In this document: positions 1 to 8,371 of the stretch, one piece after another | Position numbering within the stretch: position 1 is the stretch's first letter | Layout: every line of letters begins with the position of its first letter | Origin: CAVTJL01 sp963735065 | Lineage (GTDB): Bacteria; Pseudomonadota; Alphaproteobacteria; Geminicoccales; Geminicoccaceae | Direction: 5' to 3' | Length of the DNA: 64,000 nucleotides | Assembly (NCBI GenBank): GCA_963735065.1 | Contig: CAVTJL010000004.1 | Location: 1,612,001 to 1,676,000 of the forward strand | Position numbers and translations under genes: made by a program | Notes under the pieces: model-generated | What the model was told of the DNA's origin: nothing | Seen by the model: only the letters and a program-made list of their open reading frames with translations | The model's database searches: none

Positions 1-13
1 GGGGTGCTCGACC

Positions 14-42
14 TTGACTTTGCGCGCTCGCAGGCACATACG
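14..42 (+). promoter_or_regulatory. possible promoter upstream of ffh
   Basis: TTGACT at 14-19 (5 of 6 matches to the -35 consensus) is followed after 17 bases by CATACG at 37-42, a weak -10. A small hairpin (CCTTG-CGG-CAAGG, about 49-61) lies downstream. The 145 bases before ffh otherwise show no gene. The assignment rests on position and the -35 box only. Confidence 0.3.
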
Positions 43-145
43 CTTCCGCCTTGCGGCAAGGTTGGCCGCGTAAGGTGCAACAGATCGACGAGCGCGCCGG
101 GAATTCCCCCCTCGGGCGGGATTCCGTGCGCGCCATTGGGCATCA

Positions 146-1516
146 ATGTTCGAGAACCTCACGAGCCGGCTCGGCGCCGTCTTCGACCGCCTGAAGGGCA
201 AGGGCGTCCTTTCCGAGCAGGACGTCGGCGAGGCGCTGCGCGAGATCCGCGTGGCGCTGCTCGAGGCCGACGTGGCCCTGCCCGTGGTCAAGGACTTCGT
301 CGCCGGCATCCGCGAGAAGGCGGTCGGCCAGGAGGTGCTCCGCTCGATCACGCCCGGCCAGATGGTCGTCAAGATCGTTCACGACCACTTGAAGGACCTG
401 CTGGGCGGCGAGGCTGCCGATGTTCGTCTGGCCGGCTCGCCCCCCACCGTCATCTTGATGGTCGGCCTTCAGGGCTCGGGCAAGACGACGAGCTCGGCCA
501 AGCTCGCCCGCCGGCTGCGCCTGCGCGACAAGAAGAAGGCGCTCCTGGCCTCGCTCGACGTCCAGCGGCCGGCTGCCCAGCACCAGCTCGAGGTTCTGGC
601 CAAGCAGTGCGAGGTGGCGAGCCTGCCGATCGTCGCCGGCCAGGGCCCGGTCGACATCGCGAGGCGGGCGCTCGAGGTTGCGCGGCGCGAGGGCTACGAC
701 GTCCTCATCCTCGACACGGCGGGCCGGCTGCACATCGACGACACGCTGATGGAAGAGCTGGTCCGGGTCCGCGACCTGTCCCGCCCGCACGAGACGCTGC
801 TCGTCGCCGACGCGCTGACCGGCCAGGATGCCGTCAACGTCGCCCGCGCCTTCCACGAGCGCATCGGGGTGACCGGCATCGTCCTCACCCGCCTCGACGG
901 CGACGCGCGTGGCGGTGCCGCGCTCAGCATGCGGCGGGTGACGGGACAGCCGATCAAGCTCGTCGGCACCGGCGAGAAGCTCGACGCGCTCGAGGCTTTC
1001 CATCCGGAGCGGATGGCCGGCCGCATCCTCGGCATGGGCGACGTCGTGTCGCTGGTCGAGAAGGCGGCCGAGCTGGTCGACCAGGACGAGGCGGAGAAGA
1101 TCGCAAAGAAGCTCGCCAAGGGCAGCTTCGACATGAACGACTTCCGCTCCCAGCTGGCGCAGGTGAGCAAGATGGGCGGCATGGGCGGCATCCTGGGCAA
1201 GCTGCCGGGCATCCAGAAGTTCAAGGCGCAGATTGCCGACGCGAAGCTGGACGACAGCCTCGTGACACGCCAGATCGCGATCATCGATTCGATGACGCGC
1301 AAGGAGCGGCGCGAGCCCAAGAGCATCGACGGCTCGAGACGGCGGCGGATCGCCCGGGGCTCCGGCACCGAGGTCCAGGACGTCAACCGCCTCCTCAAGC
1401 AGCATCGCCAGATGCAGGACATGATGAAGCAGATGAAGAAGGCCGGCGGCATGAAGGGCCTTCAGGGCATGCTCGGCCGGGGCGGCGGGCTGCCGCCCGG
1501 CCTTCTGCCGCGCTGA
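146..1516 (+). CDS. ffh: signal recognition particle protein Ffh
   Basis: GTPase subunit of the signal recognition particle. It binds signal sequences of nascent membrane proteins together with 4.5S RNA and delivers ribosomes to FtsY at the inner membrane. The 456-residue length fits the family. The N-terminal four-helix bundle starts at residue 1, the P-loop GLQGSGKTT is at about 107-115, and the G3 region DTAGR follows near 190. The methionine-rich M domain fills the C-terminus, with the RNA-binding SRRRRIARGSG stretch and many MxxMM-type clusters. It opens the rpsP-rimM-trmD-rplS block, a common proteobacterial arrangement. The partner RNA gene ffs is also in this window at 21.5 kb. Confidence 0.97.
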   Translation: MFENLTSRLGAVFDRLKGKGVLSEQDVGEALREIRVALLEADVALPVVKDFVAGIREKAVGQEVLRSITPGQMVVKIVHDHLKDLLGGEAADVRLAGSPPTVILMVGLQGSGKTTSSAKLARRLRLRDKKKALLASLDVQRPAAQHQLEVLAKQCEVASLPIVAGQGPVDIARRALEVARREGYDVLILDTAGRLHIDDTLMEELVRVRDLSRPHETLLVADALTGQDAVNVARAFHERIGVTGIVLTRLDGDARGGAALSMRRVTGQPIKLVGTGEKLDALEAFHPERMAGRILGMGDVVSLVEKAAELVDQDEAEKIAKKLAKGSFDMNDFRSQLAQVSKMGGMGGILGKLPGIQKFKAQIADAKLDDSLVTRQIAIIDSMTRKERREPKSIDGSRRRRIARGSGTEVQDVNRLLKQHRQMQDMMKQMKKAGGMKGLQGMLGRGGGLPPGLLPR

Positions 1517-1563
1517 GCCACTCCCTAGAACCCACGGAACACGAGACTGAGAGAGAAGAGAGC

Positions 1564-1908
1564 ATGACGGTCCGGATTCGTCTCGCCAGAGGTGGTGCCA
1601 AGAAGCGCCCGTTCTATCGCATCGTCGCCGCCGACCAGCGGAGCCCGCGCGACGGCCGCTTCCTCGAGAAGCTGGGCAGCTACAGCCCGCTGCTGCCGAG
1701 CGACAACGAGCAGCGGATCGTCCTCAAGGAGGAGCGCATCCGCTACTGGATCGGCCAGGGCGCCCAGGTGAGCGACCGTGTCGCCCGCTTCCTCGACAAG
1801 GCCGGCATCATGCCGGGTGCCACGCGCCACAAGGGCACCGGCAAGCGCGCCGCCGAGATCGAGAAGAAGAAGGCCGAGGCCGAGGCCGCCGCCTCCGCCA
1901 GCGCCTGA
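1564..1908 (+). CDS. rpsP: 30S ribosomal protein S16
   Basis: Small-subunit protein S16, an assembly protein of the 30S body. The 114-residue product begins MTVRIRLARGGAKKRPFY, the typical S16 N-terminus, and ends in a charged KKKAEAEAA tail of the kind common in alphaproteobacteria. A purine-rich GAGAGAAGAGAGC precedes the ATG. It lies 47 bases after ffh and 24 bases before rimM, so it is probably co-transcribed with both. Confidence 0.98.
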   Translation: MTVRIRLARGGAKKRPFYRIVAADQRSPRDGRFLEKLGSYSPLLPSDNEQRIVLKEERIRYWIGQGAQVSDRVARFLDKAGIMPGATRHKGTGKRAAEIEKKKAEAEAAASASA

Positions 1909-1932
1909 TCCAGCGGGTGACCGCAGTCCGTC

Positions 1933-2466
1933 ATGGCTCCCTCTCGCCCCGAGCGCCTGGTCTGCATCGCCGCCGTCGCGGCGGCGCATGGCGTGCGCGG
2001 TGCCATGAAGCTGCGGTGCTTCACCGTTGAGCCGGAGAACGTCGCGGCCTACGGGCCGGTCCTCGACGAGGCGGGGCACGAGCTCTTCGCGCTCGAGCTG
2101 GTGGGGCTCACCAAGGGCGGGGTGATCGCCCGCGCCCGCGGCATCACGAGCCGGGAGGCGGCCGAGGCCCTGCGCGGCAAGCGGCTCTACGTGCCGCGCG
2201 AGCGGCTGCCGGAGCCCGAGCCGGACGAGTTCTACCACGAGGATCTGATCGGCCTCGCGGCCGTGTCGCGCGATGGGGCTCCTGCCGGACGGGTGTCTGC
2301 CGTCTACGATTTCGGCGCGGGCGATCTCATCGAGGTGACGGCCGAGGACGGGCGGCAGGTGGTCCTCCCCTTCACCCGCGAGGCGGTGCCCGAGATCGAC
2401 CTTCTCGGCCGCCGGCTCGTGATCGAGCCCCCGGCCGAGGTGGACGCTCGGGGCAAGCCCGCATGA
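1933..2466 (+). CDS. rimM: ribosome maturation factor RimM
   Basis: Assembly factor that binds S19 and helps mature the 3' (head) domain of 16S rRNA. At 177 residues it has the usual length. The N-terminal RimM beta-barrel (VCIAAVAAAHGVRGAMKL, about 12-30) is followed by a PRC-barrel domain containing FYHEDLIGL and the GAGDLIEV segment. The stop overlaps the start of trmD by ATGA, which suggests translational coupling. The order rpsP-rimM-trmD-rplS is conserved across proteobacteria and supports the call. Confidence 0.96.
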   Translation: MAPSRPERLVCIAAVAAAHGVRGAMKLRCFTVEPENVAAYGPVLDEAGHELFALELVGLTKGGVIARARGITSREAAEALRGKRLYVPRERLPEPEPDEFYHEDLIGLAAVSRDGAPAGRVSAVYDFGAGDLIEVTAEDGRQVVLPFTREAVPEIDLLGRRLVIEPPAEVDARGKPA

Positions 2467-3221
2467 CGAGCCCCTGGTCCGCCACCGTCCTGACCCTGTT
2501 CCCCGAGATGTTCCCGGGGCCGCTCGGCTGCTCGCTGGCCGGCAGGGCGCTGGAGACGGGTATCTGGGCGCTCGAGGCGTTGAGCCTCAGGAGCTTCGCC
2601 ACGGATCGCCACCATACGGTGGACGACACGCCGTTCGGCGGGGGTGCCGGGATGGTGATGCGCCCGGACGTGATCGCCGCGGCGATCGATCAGGCCTGCG
2701 GCGCTGGACCACAGCGCCCTCTCCTCTATCTGTCGCCGCGGGGGCGGAGGCTCACCCAGGCACGCGTGCAGGAGCTGGCTGCCGGCCCGGGCCTGGTCTG
2801 TCTCTGCGGGCGTTTCGAGGGTGTGGACGAGCGGGTGATCGAGGCGCGCGGCCTCGAGGAGGTCTCGCTCGGCGACTTCGTCCTTTCGGGTGGCGAGATC
2901 GCCGCTTTGGCGCTGCTCGATGCCTGCGTGCGTCTCCTGCCCGGTGTGGTGGGCGACAAGAGCTCGCTCGAGGAGGAAAGTTTCGCTGGCGGGCTTTTGG
3001 AATATCCGCAATATACGCGGCCGCAAGTCTGGGAGGACCGGCAGGTGCCGGAAATCCTGCTCTCCGGCCATCACGAGCGCATCCGCGCCTGGCGTCGTGC
3101 CATGGCGCTGGAAGTCACGCGGCGACGGCGGCCCGACCTGCTTGACGCCCTGACTTCAACGACGAGTTGGCGTGCCGGACAGGACGAGCCGGTTGCCATT
3201 GCCGAGCGAGGGAACCGATGA
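2463..3221 (+). CDS. trmD: tRNA (guanine-N1)-methyltransferase TrmD
   Basis: SPOUT-class enzyme that uses S-adenosylmethionine to make m1G37 in tRNAs reading CNN codons and so prevents +1 frameshifting. The 252-residue protein shows the TLFPEMF start, GGGAGMVMRPD, the trefoil-knot segments LCGRFEGVDERV and GDFVLSGGE, and the PQYTRP motif near the C-terminus. The start overlaps rimM by 4 bases and the stop overlaps rplS by 4 bases (ATGA at 3218-3221). Confidence 0.97.
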   Translation: MTSPWSATVLTLFPEMFPGPLGCSLAGRALETGIWALEALSLRSFATDRHHTVDDTPFGGGAGMVMRPDVIAAAIDQACGAGPQRPLLYLSPRGRRLTQARVQELAAGPGLVCLCGRFEGVDERVIEARGLEEVSLGDFVLSGGEIAALALLDACVRLLPGVVGDKSSLEEESFAGGLLEYPQYTRPQVWEDRQVPEILLSGHHERIRAWRRAMALEVTRRRRPDLLDALTSTTSWRAGQDEPVAIAERGNR

Positions 3222-3634
3222 ACCTTATCCAAGAGCTCGAGCGCGAGCAGATCGATCGGGCCACGGCCGAGCGGCCGGTGCCGGAGTTCCGCCCGGGCGA
3301 CACGCTGCGCGTCAACGTGAAGGTGATCGAGGGCACGCGCGAGCGTGTGCAGGCCTTCGAGGGCGTGTGCATCGCGCGCCGCAACCGCGGGCTCAACTCC
3401 GCCTTCACCGTGCGCAAGATCTCCTACGGTGAGGGTGTCGAGCGCGTGTTCCCGCTCTACAGCCCGCGGATCGACAGCATCCAGGTGGTGCGCAAGGGCC
3501 GGGTGCGGCGCGCCAAGCTCTATTATCTGCGCGGCCTGACCGGCAAGAAGGCGCGCATCGCCGAGCTGCGCGACGAGCGCGGCGGCGTGGTGCAGCCGGC
3601 GCCTTCGGGCGCGCCCGAGGCGGCTGCCGAGTAG
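3218..3634 (+). CDS. rplS: 50S ribosomal protein L19
   Basis: Large-subunit protein L19 at the 30S-50S interface. The 138-residue product begins MNLIQELE and has the conserved FRPGDTLRVNVKV, ERVQAFEGVCIARR and FPLYSPRIDSI segments. I chose the ATG at 3218, which overlaps the trmD stop. An earlier in-frame start would add a 17-residue leader with no L19 similarity. The C-terminal tail after KARIAEL is longer than in E. coli, as is usual in alphaproteobacteria. Confidence 0.98.
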   Translation: MNLIQELEREQIDRATAERPVPEFRPGDTLRVNVKVIEGTRERVQAFEGVCIARRNRGLNSAFTVRKISYGEGVERVFPLYSPRIDSIQVVRKGRVRRAKLYYLRGLTGKKARIAELRDERGGVVQPAPSGAPEAAAE

Positions 3635-3647
3635 CGAACCAGGAAAG

Positions 3648-3685
3648 GACCCGGAGCGGCGTCTGCGTGATGCCGCGCCGGGGTC
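3648..3685 (+). terminator. GC-rich hairpin between rplS and leuC
   Basis: GACCCGG and GCGGC (3648-3660) pair with GCCGC and CCGGGGTC (3672-3685) around an 11-base loop, with one or two bulges. There is no U-tract after it, so it may be a weak or Rho-assisted terminator of the ribosomal operon, or a structured leader of leuC. I see no leucine-rich leader peptide. Confidence 0.4.
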
Positions 3686-3701
3686 GTGGGAGCAGGAGAG
3701 G

Positions 3702-5102
3702 ATGGCCAGGACGCTTTTCGAGAAGATCTGGGACGGGCACGTCGTCGACCAGCAGCCGGACGGCACCTGCCTCCTCTACATCGACCGCCATCTCGTCCAC
3801 GAGGTGACGAGCCCGCAGGCCTTCGAGGGCCTCCGCTCGACCGGCCGCAAGGTGCGCAGGCCCGACGCCACCCTGGCCGTGCCCGACCACAATGTGCCCA
3901 CGACCGACCGCAGCCACGGCATCGCCGACGAGACCTCGCGCATCCAGGTCGAGACGCTCGAGCAGAACTGCGAGGAGTTCGGCGTCGAGCTCTTCGGCAT
4001 GAACGACATCCGCCAGGGCATCGTGCACGTCATCGGCCCGGAGCAGGGCTTCACGCTGCCGGGAACGACGATCGTCTGCGGCGACAGCCACACCTCGACG
4101 CACGGCGCCTTCGGGGGCCTCGCCTTCGGCATCGGCACCTCGGAGGTGGAGCATGTTCTGGCCACCCAGACGCTGATCCAAAAGCGACCGCAGACGATGC
4201 GGATCACGGTCGAGGGCGAGCTGTCGCCCGGCGTGACCGCCAAGGACGTGATCCTCGCGATCATCGGCAAGATCGGCACGGCGGGCGGCACCGGCCACGT
4301 GATCGAGTATGCGGGCTCGGTGATCCAGGGCCTCTCGATGGAGGGGCGGATGACGGTCTGCAACATGTCGATCGAGGGTGGTGCCCGCGCCGGCCTCATC
4401 GCGCCCGACGAGACGACCTTTGCCTATCTGAAGGGCCGGCCGATGGCGCCCAAGGGCGCTGCCTGGGATGCGGCCGTGGCCTACTGGCGGACCCTGCCCA
4501 GCGATCCCGGCGCCACCTACGACAAGGAGGTCGTGCTGGCGGCCGCCGAGATCGAGCCCCAGGTGACCTGGGGAACCTCGCCCCAGGACGTGGTGCCGAT
4601 CGGCGGCAGCGTGCCCGACCCCAAGGCCGCCAAGAGCGACGGACACCGCCGGGCCATGGAGCGCTCGCTCGAGTATATGGGCCTCAAGGCCGGCACGCCG
4701 ATGCAGGAGATCCGCATCGACAAGGTCTTCATCGGCTCCTGCACGAACGGGCGCATCGAGGATCTGCGCGCCGCCGCTGCCGTGGTACGCGGCAAGAAGG
4801 TGGCGTCCAGCGTGCAGGCGATGATCGTGCCGGGCTCCGGCCTCGTGAAGCACCAGGCCGAGGAGGAGGGTCTCGATCGGGTGTTCATCGAGGCCGGCTT
4901 CGAGTGGCGCGAGGCGGGCTGCTCCATGTGCCTCGGCATGAACCCGGACCAGCTCAAGCCCGGCGAGCGCTGCGCCTCGACGAGCAACCGCAATTTCGAG
5001 GGACGCCAGGGCAAGGGCGGCAGGACCCATCTGGTCTCGCCGGCGATGGCGGCGGCGGCGGCGCTCGAGGGGCATCTGGCGGATGTGCGAAAGCTGAGCT
5101 GA
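3702..5102 (+). CDS. leuC: 3-isopropylmalate dehydratase large subunit
   Basis: Large subunit of the [4Fe-4S] isopropylmalate isomerase, which converts 2- to 3-isopropylmalate in leucine synthesis with LeuD. It has 466 residues, the standard length. Visible motifs are TLFEKIWDGH at the start, CGDSHTSTHGAFG, and the cluster-binding cysteines in GSCTNGR and in GCSMCLGMNPD. A GGAGAGG element precedes the ATG. The partner leuD is 2.3 kb downstream, separated by two unrelated genes. leuB and asd follow. Confidence 0.97.
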   Translation: MARTLFEKIWDGHVVDQQPDGTCLLYIDRHLVHEVTSPQAFEGLRSTGRKVRRPDATLAVPDHNVPTTDRSHGIADETSRIQVETLEQNCEEFGVELFGMNDIRQGIVHVIGPEQGFTLPGTTIVCGDSHTSTHGAFGGLAFGIGTSEVEHVLATQTLIQKRPQTMRITVEGELSPGVTAKDVILAIIGKIGTAGGTGHVIEYAGSVIQGLSMEGRMTVCNMSIEGGARAGLIAPDETTFAYLKGRPMAPKGAAWDAAVAYWRTLPSDPGATYDKEVVLAAAEIEPQVTWGTSPQDVVPIGGSVPDPKAAKSDGHRRAMERSLEYMGLKAGTPMQEIRIDKVFIGSCTNGRIEDLRAAAAVVRGKKVASSVQAMIVPGSGLVKHQAEEEGLDRVFIEAGFEWREAGCSMCLGMNPDQLKPGERCASTSNRNFEGRQGKGGRTHLVSPAMAAAAALEGHLADVRKLS

Positions 5103-5222
5103 CGCTCAGCCGGCCTGATAGCCGGACGCCCCGGGGCCTGCCGCGGCGATAGCTGCGAAGGCCTCCGGCCCCGCCTGCCCCCTTGCCGGCTGCGTGCTCG
5201 CCGTCAAGGGGAGGCTCGCCGG

Positions 5223-5645
5223 ATGGAACTGGGGCTTGGCCGGCTCGATGTCGGGGAAATCGCGGCTTTCGGCGTTTGCGCCAGACGCAAGCTCAACAGG
5301 TCCGGCATCCAGGTCAGGCGGTTGGAGCGCTACAGGCTCACCGCCATGAGCGTCGTCGACTGGCGTGACGCCACGGTCGAGGCCGATCCGGAGCGTGGGC
5401 AGCTGAAGCCGCCGATCTTGCTACGCAACCCGGTCGCGCGGCTCGGCCTGCGCTACCCCGCTGCCAACTTCTATGTCCTGATCGGTTGCATCGGGGCCGA
5501 CGACCGGACGGCCTTCGTCATCGGCAAGTGCCGCGATTGCGTCATGCCGGCCAACGGCGAGCTATGCGCCTTCGCCAACGACTGGCCGATCGCCTACGGC
5601 AACAATCACGGCAGCCTGATCCTCAGGGTCAGCCGTATCGCATGA
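5223..5645 (+). CDS. hypothetical protein, possibly with a lectin-like C-terminal domain
   Basis: A 140-residue protein I cannot name with certainty. The ATG has a good ribosome binding site (AAGGGGAGG, about 9 bases upstream). The C-terminal half shows a pattern of beta-strands ending in LCAFANDWPIAYGNNHGSL. This resembles the FxIG...G.L...ND...Y.NNSGS pattern of PA-IL/LecA-like sugar-binding sandwiches; that link is an inference from the pattern only. The N-terminal third is basic and of unknown origin. No signal peptide is evident. The gene converges on the DUF2235 gene with a 5-base gap, so the two are not co-transcribed. Confidence 0.6.
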   Translation: MELGLGRLDVGEIAAFGVCARRKLNRSGIQVRRLERYRLTAMSVVDWRDATVEADPERGQLKPPILLRNPVARLGLRYPAANFYVLIGCIGADDRTAFVIGKCRDCVMPANGELCAFANDWPIAYGNNHGSLILRVSRIA

Positions 5646-5650
5646 GGCGC

Positions 5651-7114
5651 TCAAGCAGCCAGATCGATGCCGGCCTCGGTGGCCGTGGCCCAGGCGATGC
5701 GGCCGCGACGGCCGTCGAGGTCGACGGTGCTGCCCTGGGCGGGTGTCTGTGCCATGGCGACACGGGCGCCGTCCTGGCTGCGATCGACCACCGTGCAGGG
5801 ACGGCCATCGAGCCTGCCCGGCGTGCCTGCCGGCAGGCGCAGCTCCTTGCGCTCGCGGAAGAGCGGGAGATCGGCGTGGCCCGCTTGGATCTCCAAGGCC
5901 GGCCAGGGCACGTTGGTGGGCGTGTAGGGGTGCGATTTGATGTCGTCGCCACCGATCGGGCGCTCGGTGATGAACGCGACGGACTTGCCTAGCCGGCTCA
6001 CCAGGCTCGGATGCAGCATCTCACGGCCTGCGGCCGGCAGGTCGTCGCCCCGGGTGGCGCGCGCCGCGGGGCCGATCGGACGGGTGTCCGTGGGCAGGTC
6101 GAAGAGCTTGCTGGCGTCGCGCCAGAAGTCGTCCAGCGACTCGTGCTGCGGCGGCAGGTCGGGGAGCGCCGTGTGCGGCAGAGGGCTCGAGCGGGGGGCG
6201 CCGAAGAGGCCGCACTCCGCCGCGCGCCGCAGCATGAAGTCGAACGTGATGGCGCCGATGCTGGTCCCCGGGTAGCCGCCGCCCACGTCGGAGTGCACGC
6301 CCGGGAACCACACCTGGAGGCAGGTCTGGCCGCTGCCGAGCGCGGCGGTGCCGGGCGGCAGGCGCCAGAGGGTCGGCTGGAAGGGCCCTCGCCTCTCGTC
6401 CACGGCGAGCGCCTGGACGGCATGCTCGATGCGCGGTCCCAGAAAGGTGTCGTGGAAGCCCACGATGGGCTCGTTGAGGCCGGCGACCTTGGGCAGCGGT
6501 ATGCCCAAGGCGCCCACCGTGTCGTAGACGCCGACGAACCTGATCCGCACGTCGCGCTGACGCGGCGCCTGGTCGAGGTCGGGGCGCGTCTGGTTGCCGA
6601 ACCAGCCTCTCAGACGATCGAGCGCGCCGGCGACGCTGAGGCCGGGCGGCCGAGCGACGAGGCGGTCCGAGGTCGCGTAGTAGCGCAGATAGGCCTCGCG
6701 CACGTCCGTCTCGGTCGGCGCCATGAGGAGGCCGCCTGCGGCCTCGATGAACCCGCAGAGCGAGCGCGCGGTATAGGCGCCGCGGCTGAAGCCGAAGACG
6801 TAGATCTCGTCGCCGGGCCTGTAGTGGGTGGCGAGGAAGAGGTAGGCTTGGCGGACGTTCGCCGACAGGCCCAGGCCCAGCACGCCGCCCGCGGCCCAGT
6901 CCCAGGGCCGTGTGCCGACTCCTTCGTCGTAGTAGAGGAGGAAGTCGCACTCGGCATTGCGCCCGTTGCAGCTCTGCGAGCCGGCGATCTTGGCGTCGAT
7001 GCCGATGGGGGCTCCCGCCCAGCCTGCGAGATGCGCGAAGAGCCGATAGATGTTGGTGTCGCTGCGCGGCTTGTTCCAGGTGCCGTCGCAGCAGACGACG
7101 AGCTTGCGTGCCAT
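5651..7114 (-). CDS. DUF2235 alpha/beta hydrolase with C-terminal PilZ-like domain
   Basis: A 487-residue protein. The N-terminus MARKLVVCCDGTWN and the nucleophile elbow GFSRGAYTAR (Ser110) define the DUF2235 family of alpha/beta hydrolases, some members of which are phospholipase-type effectors. HSDVGGGYP lies further on and could hold the catalytic Asp. The last 67 residues look like a short PilZ domain: RKELR at 422-426 matches RxxxR and DRSQDG at 444-449 matches (D/N)xSxxG, the two cyclic-di-GMP-binding signatures. A strong GGGGAGGTGGAG precedes the chosen ATG; the longer reading frame to 7279 adds an unlikely leader. No type VI secretion genes are nearby, so a housekeeping or signalling role is as likely as an effector role. 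Confidence 0.88.
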   Translation of the reverse strand: MARKLVVCCDGTWNKPRSDTNIYRLFAHLAGWAGAPIGIDAKIAGSQSCNGRNAECDFLLYYDEGVGTRPWDWAAGGVLGLGLSANVRQAYLFLATHYRPGDEIYVFGFSRGAYTARSLCGFIEAAGGLLMAPTETDVREAYLRYYATSDRLVARPPGLSVAGALDRLRGWFGNQTRPDLDQAPRQRDVRIRFVGVYDTVGALGIPLPKVAGLNEPIVGFHDTFLGPRIEHAVQALAVDERRGPFQPTLWRLPPGTAALGSGQTCLQVWFPGVHSDVGGGYPGTSIGAITFDFMLRRAAECGLFGAPRSSPLPHTALPDLPPQHESLDDFWRDASKLFDLPTDTRPIGPAARATRGDDLPAAGREMLHPSLVSRLGKSVAFITERPIGGDDIKSHPYTPTNVPWPALEIQAGHADLPLFRERKELRLPAGTPGRLDGRPCTVVDRSQDGARVAMAQTPAQGSTVDLDGRRGRIAWATATEAGIDLAA

Positions 7115-7271
7115 CTCCACCTCCCCAGCCTGGCTCCGCCGACGCGGACTACTCGCGCCGAGTGTACCACCGGGGACGCCCGGTCGTTGTGCCGGACAGC
7201 ACAGCGCCTGACCGAGCCCGATGATGCGGGGGCATCCAAAGCCCGTGGCAGGGCCCTCTCCCATCGCCGGG

Positions 7272-7300
7272 TTGTCCACAGCGCCCAGCTGTCATAAAAG
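7272..7300 (+). promoter_or_regulatory. possible promoter upstream of leuD
   Basis: TTGTCC (7272-7277) and TAAAAG (7295-7300) are separated by 17 bases, each with 4 of 6 matches to the sigma-70 consensus. The predicted start would be near 7307, about 50 bases before the leuD ATG. An own promoter is needed because a minus-strand gene separates leuD from leuC. Confidence 0.4.
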
Positions 7301-7357
7301 GCTGCGTCTGCCGGCCTCCCCGTCGGAGCCGCCGGCCCTTCGAGCCCGAGAGCGCCC

Positions 7358-7981
7358 ATGCAGCCCTTCACCACCCTCGTCGGTGTCGCCGCCCCCCTGC
7401 GGATGGAGAATGTCGACACCGACAAGATCATCCCGGCACGGCATCTCAAGACGATCAAGCGGACCGGGCTCGGGGTCTCCCTCTTCGAGACGCTTCGCTA
7501 CAACGAGGACGGGTCGGAGAAGCCCGACTTCGTGCTGAACCGCGAGCCCTACCGGCATGCCTCGATCCTCATCGCCGGCCCGAACTTCGGCTGCGGCAGC
7601 TCGCGCGAGCATGCGCCCTGGGCGCTCCTCGACTTCGGCATCCGCTGCGTGATCGCACCCAGCTTCGCCGACATCTTCTTCAACAACTGCTTCAAGAACG
7701 GCGTTTTGCCGATCGTCCTGCCGCAAGAGCAGATCGACCTCCTGATGCAGGAGGCGGCGGACGCGCCCGACCCGACCTTCACGGTCGATCTCGACAAGCA
7801 GGAGATCATCAGGCCGCGCGGCAACGCCCCGATCCCCTTCTCGGTGGACGGCTTCTCGCGCCACTGCCTGCTGAACGGGCTCGATGAGATCGGCCTCACC
7901 ATGGCCAAGGCGCCGAGCATCGACAGCTTCGAGACGGGCCAGCGCTCGAGCCAGCCCTGGCTCTATCGCTCGGCCGCCTGA
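7358..7981 (+). CDS. leuD: 3-isopropylmalate dehydratase small subunit
   Basis: Small, swivelling subunit of isopropylmalate isomerase that completes the active site with LeuC. The 207-residue product is of normal size and has the conserved NVDTDKIIPARHLKTI, the NFGCGSSREHAPWAL loop that contacts substrate, and the closing segment after DEIGLTM. It is followed by a short nucleotidyltransferase remnant on the other strand and then leuB. Confidence 0.97.
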   Translation: MQPFTTLVGVAAPLRMENVDTDKIIPARHLKTIKRTGLGVSLFETLRYNEDGSEKPDFVLNREPYRHASILIAGPNFGCGSSREHAPWALLDFGIRCVIAPSFADIFFNNCFKNGVLPIVLPQEQIDLLMQEAADAPDPTFTVDLDKQEIIRPRGNAPIPFSVDGFSRHCLLNGLDEIGLTMAKAPSIDSFETGQRSSQPWLYRSAA

Positions 7982-8039
7982 CCTTTCCAAGCCAGGTCGG
8001 CAGGGCGGGAACTCGCCTTGAGGCGATGATCGCGCCGCA

Positions 8040-8270
8040 TCAGAGCGCCTGCACCTCGCGCAGGATCTGAGCGCCGATGAAGGGCTTGAGCTGGGAGCGG
8101 AGCACGAGATCCACCTTCAGCCCCAGCCGTCGCTCCAGCTCGAGCTCCAGCTCGATCTCGCCCCACCCCGACAGGGGTCCGTCGAAGTCCACCAACAGGT
8201 CGAGATCGCTGCCCGGCCGCTGCTCGCCTCGGACCCACGGGCCGAAGACGCCGAGGTAGCCGATCGGCAA
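8040..8270 (-). CDS. MNT-type minimal nucleotidyltransferase, apparently 5'-truncated
   Basis: A 76-residue product from a TTG start. It resembles MntA-type minimal nucleotidyltransferases: FGPWVRGEQRPGSDLDLLVDF corresponds to the GSxxxGxxxxxSDxDL active-site region, and VDLVLRSQLKPFIG to the third catalytic strand. Two oddities are visible. The first active-site serine is replaced (FGP rather than FGS). The helix of about 20 residues that normally precedes this point is missing, because a TGA stop lies only about 13 codons upstream. No HEPN/DUF86 toxin partner is adjacent. It is probably a decaying or orphan antitoxin gene. Confidence 0.6.
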   Translation of the reverse strand: MPIGYLGVFGPWVRGEQRPGSDLDLLVDFDGPLSGWGEIELELELERRLGLKVDLVLRSQLKPFIGAQILREVQAL

Positions 8271-8371
8271 ATGGTTGTCCTCGGGCAGCCGAGCGAAGGC
8301 GGGTGACTTTCAGGCTCGCGCGTGAGCTGCTAAGAGGCGCCGGCCGCCCGATCCATCGTAGGAATCTTCGA

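Noticed and set aside
143..1405. 420-codon open frame antisense to ffh
   Set aside because: It lies fully opposite a clear Ffh gene, has no family similarity, and long antisense frames are expected at this GC content.
5223..7114. Type VI effector-immunity pair (DUF2235 with its neighbour)
   Set aside because: No type VI genes, no VgrG or PAAR domain, and the two genes are convergent, not co-transcribed.
6011..7297. 428-codon frame opposite the DUF2235 gene
   Set aside because: Shadow frame with arginine- and glutamate-rich composition and no motif.
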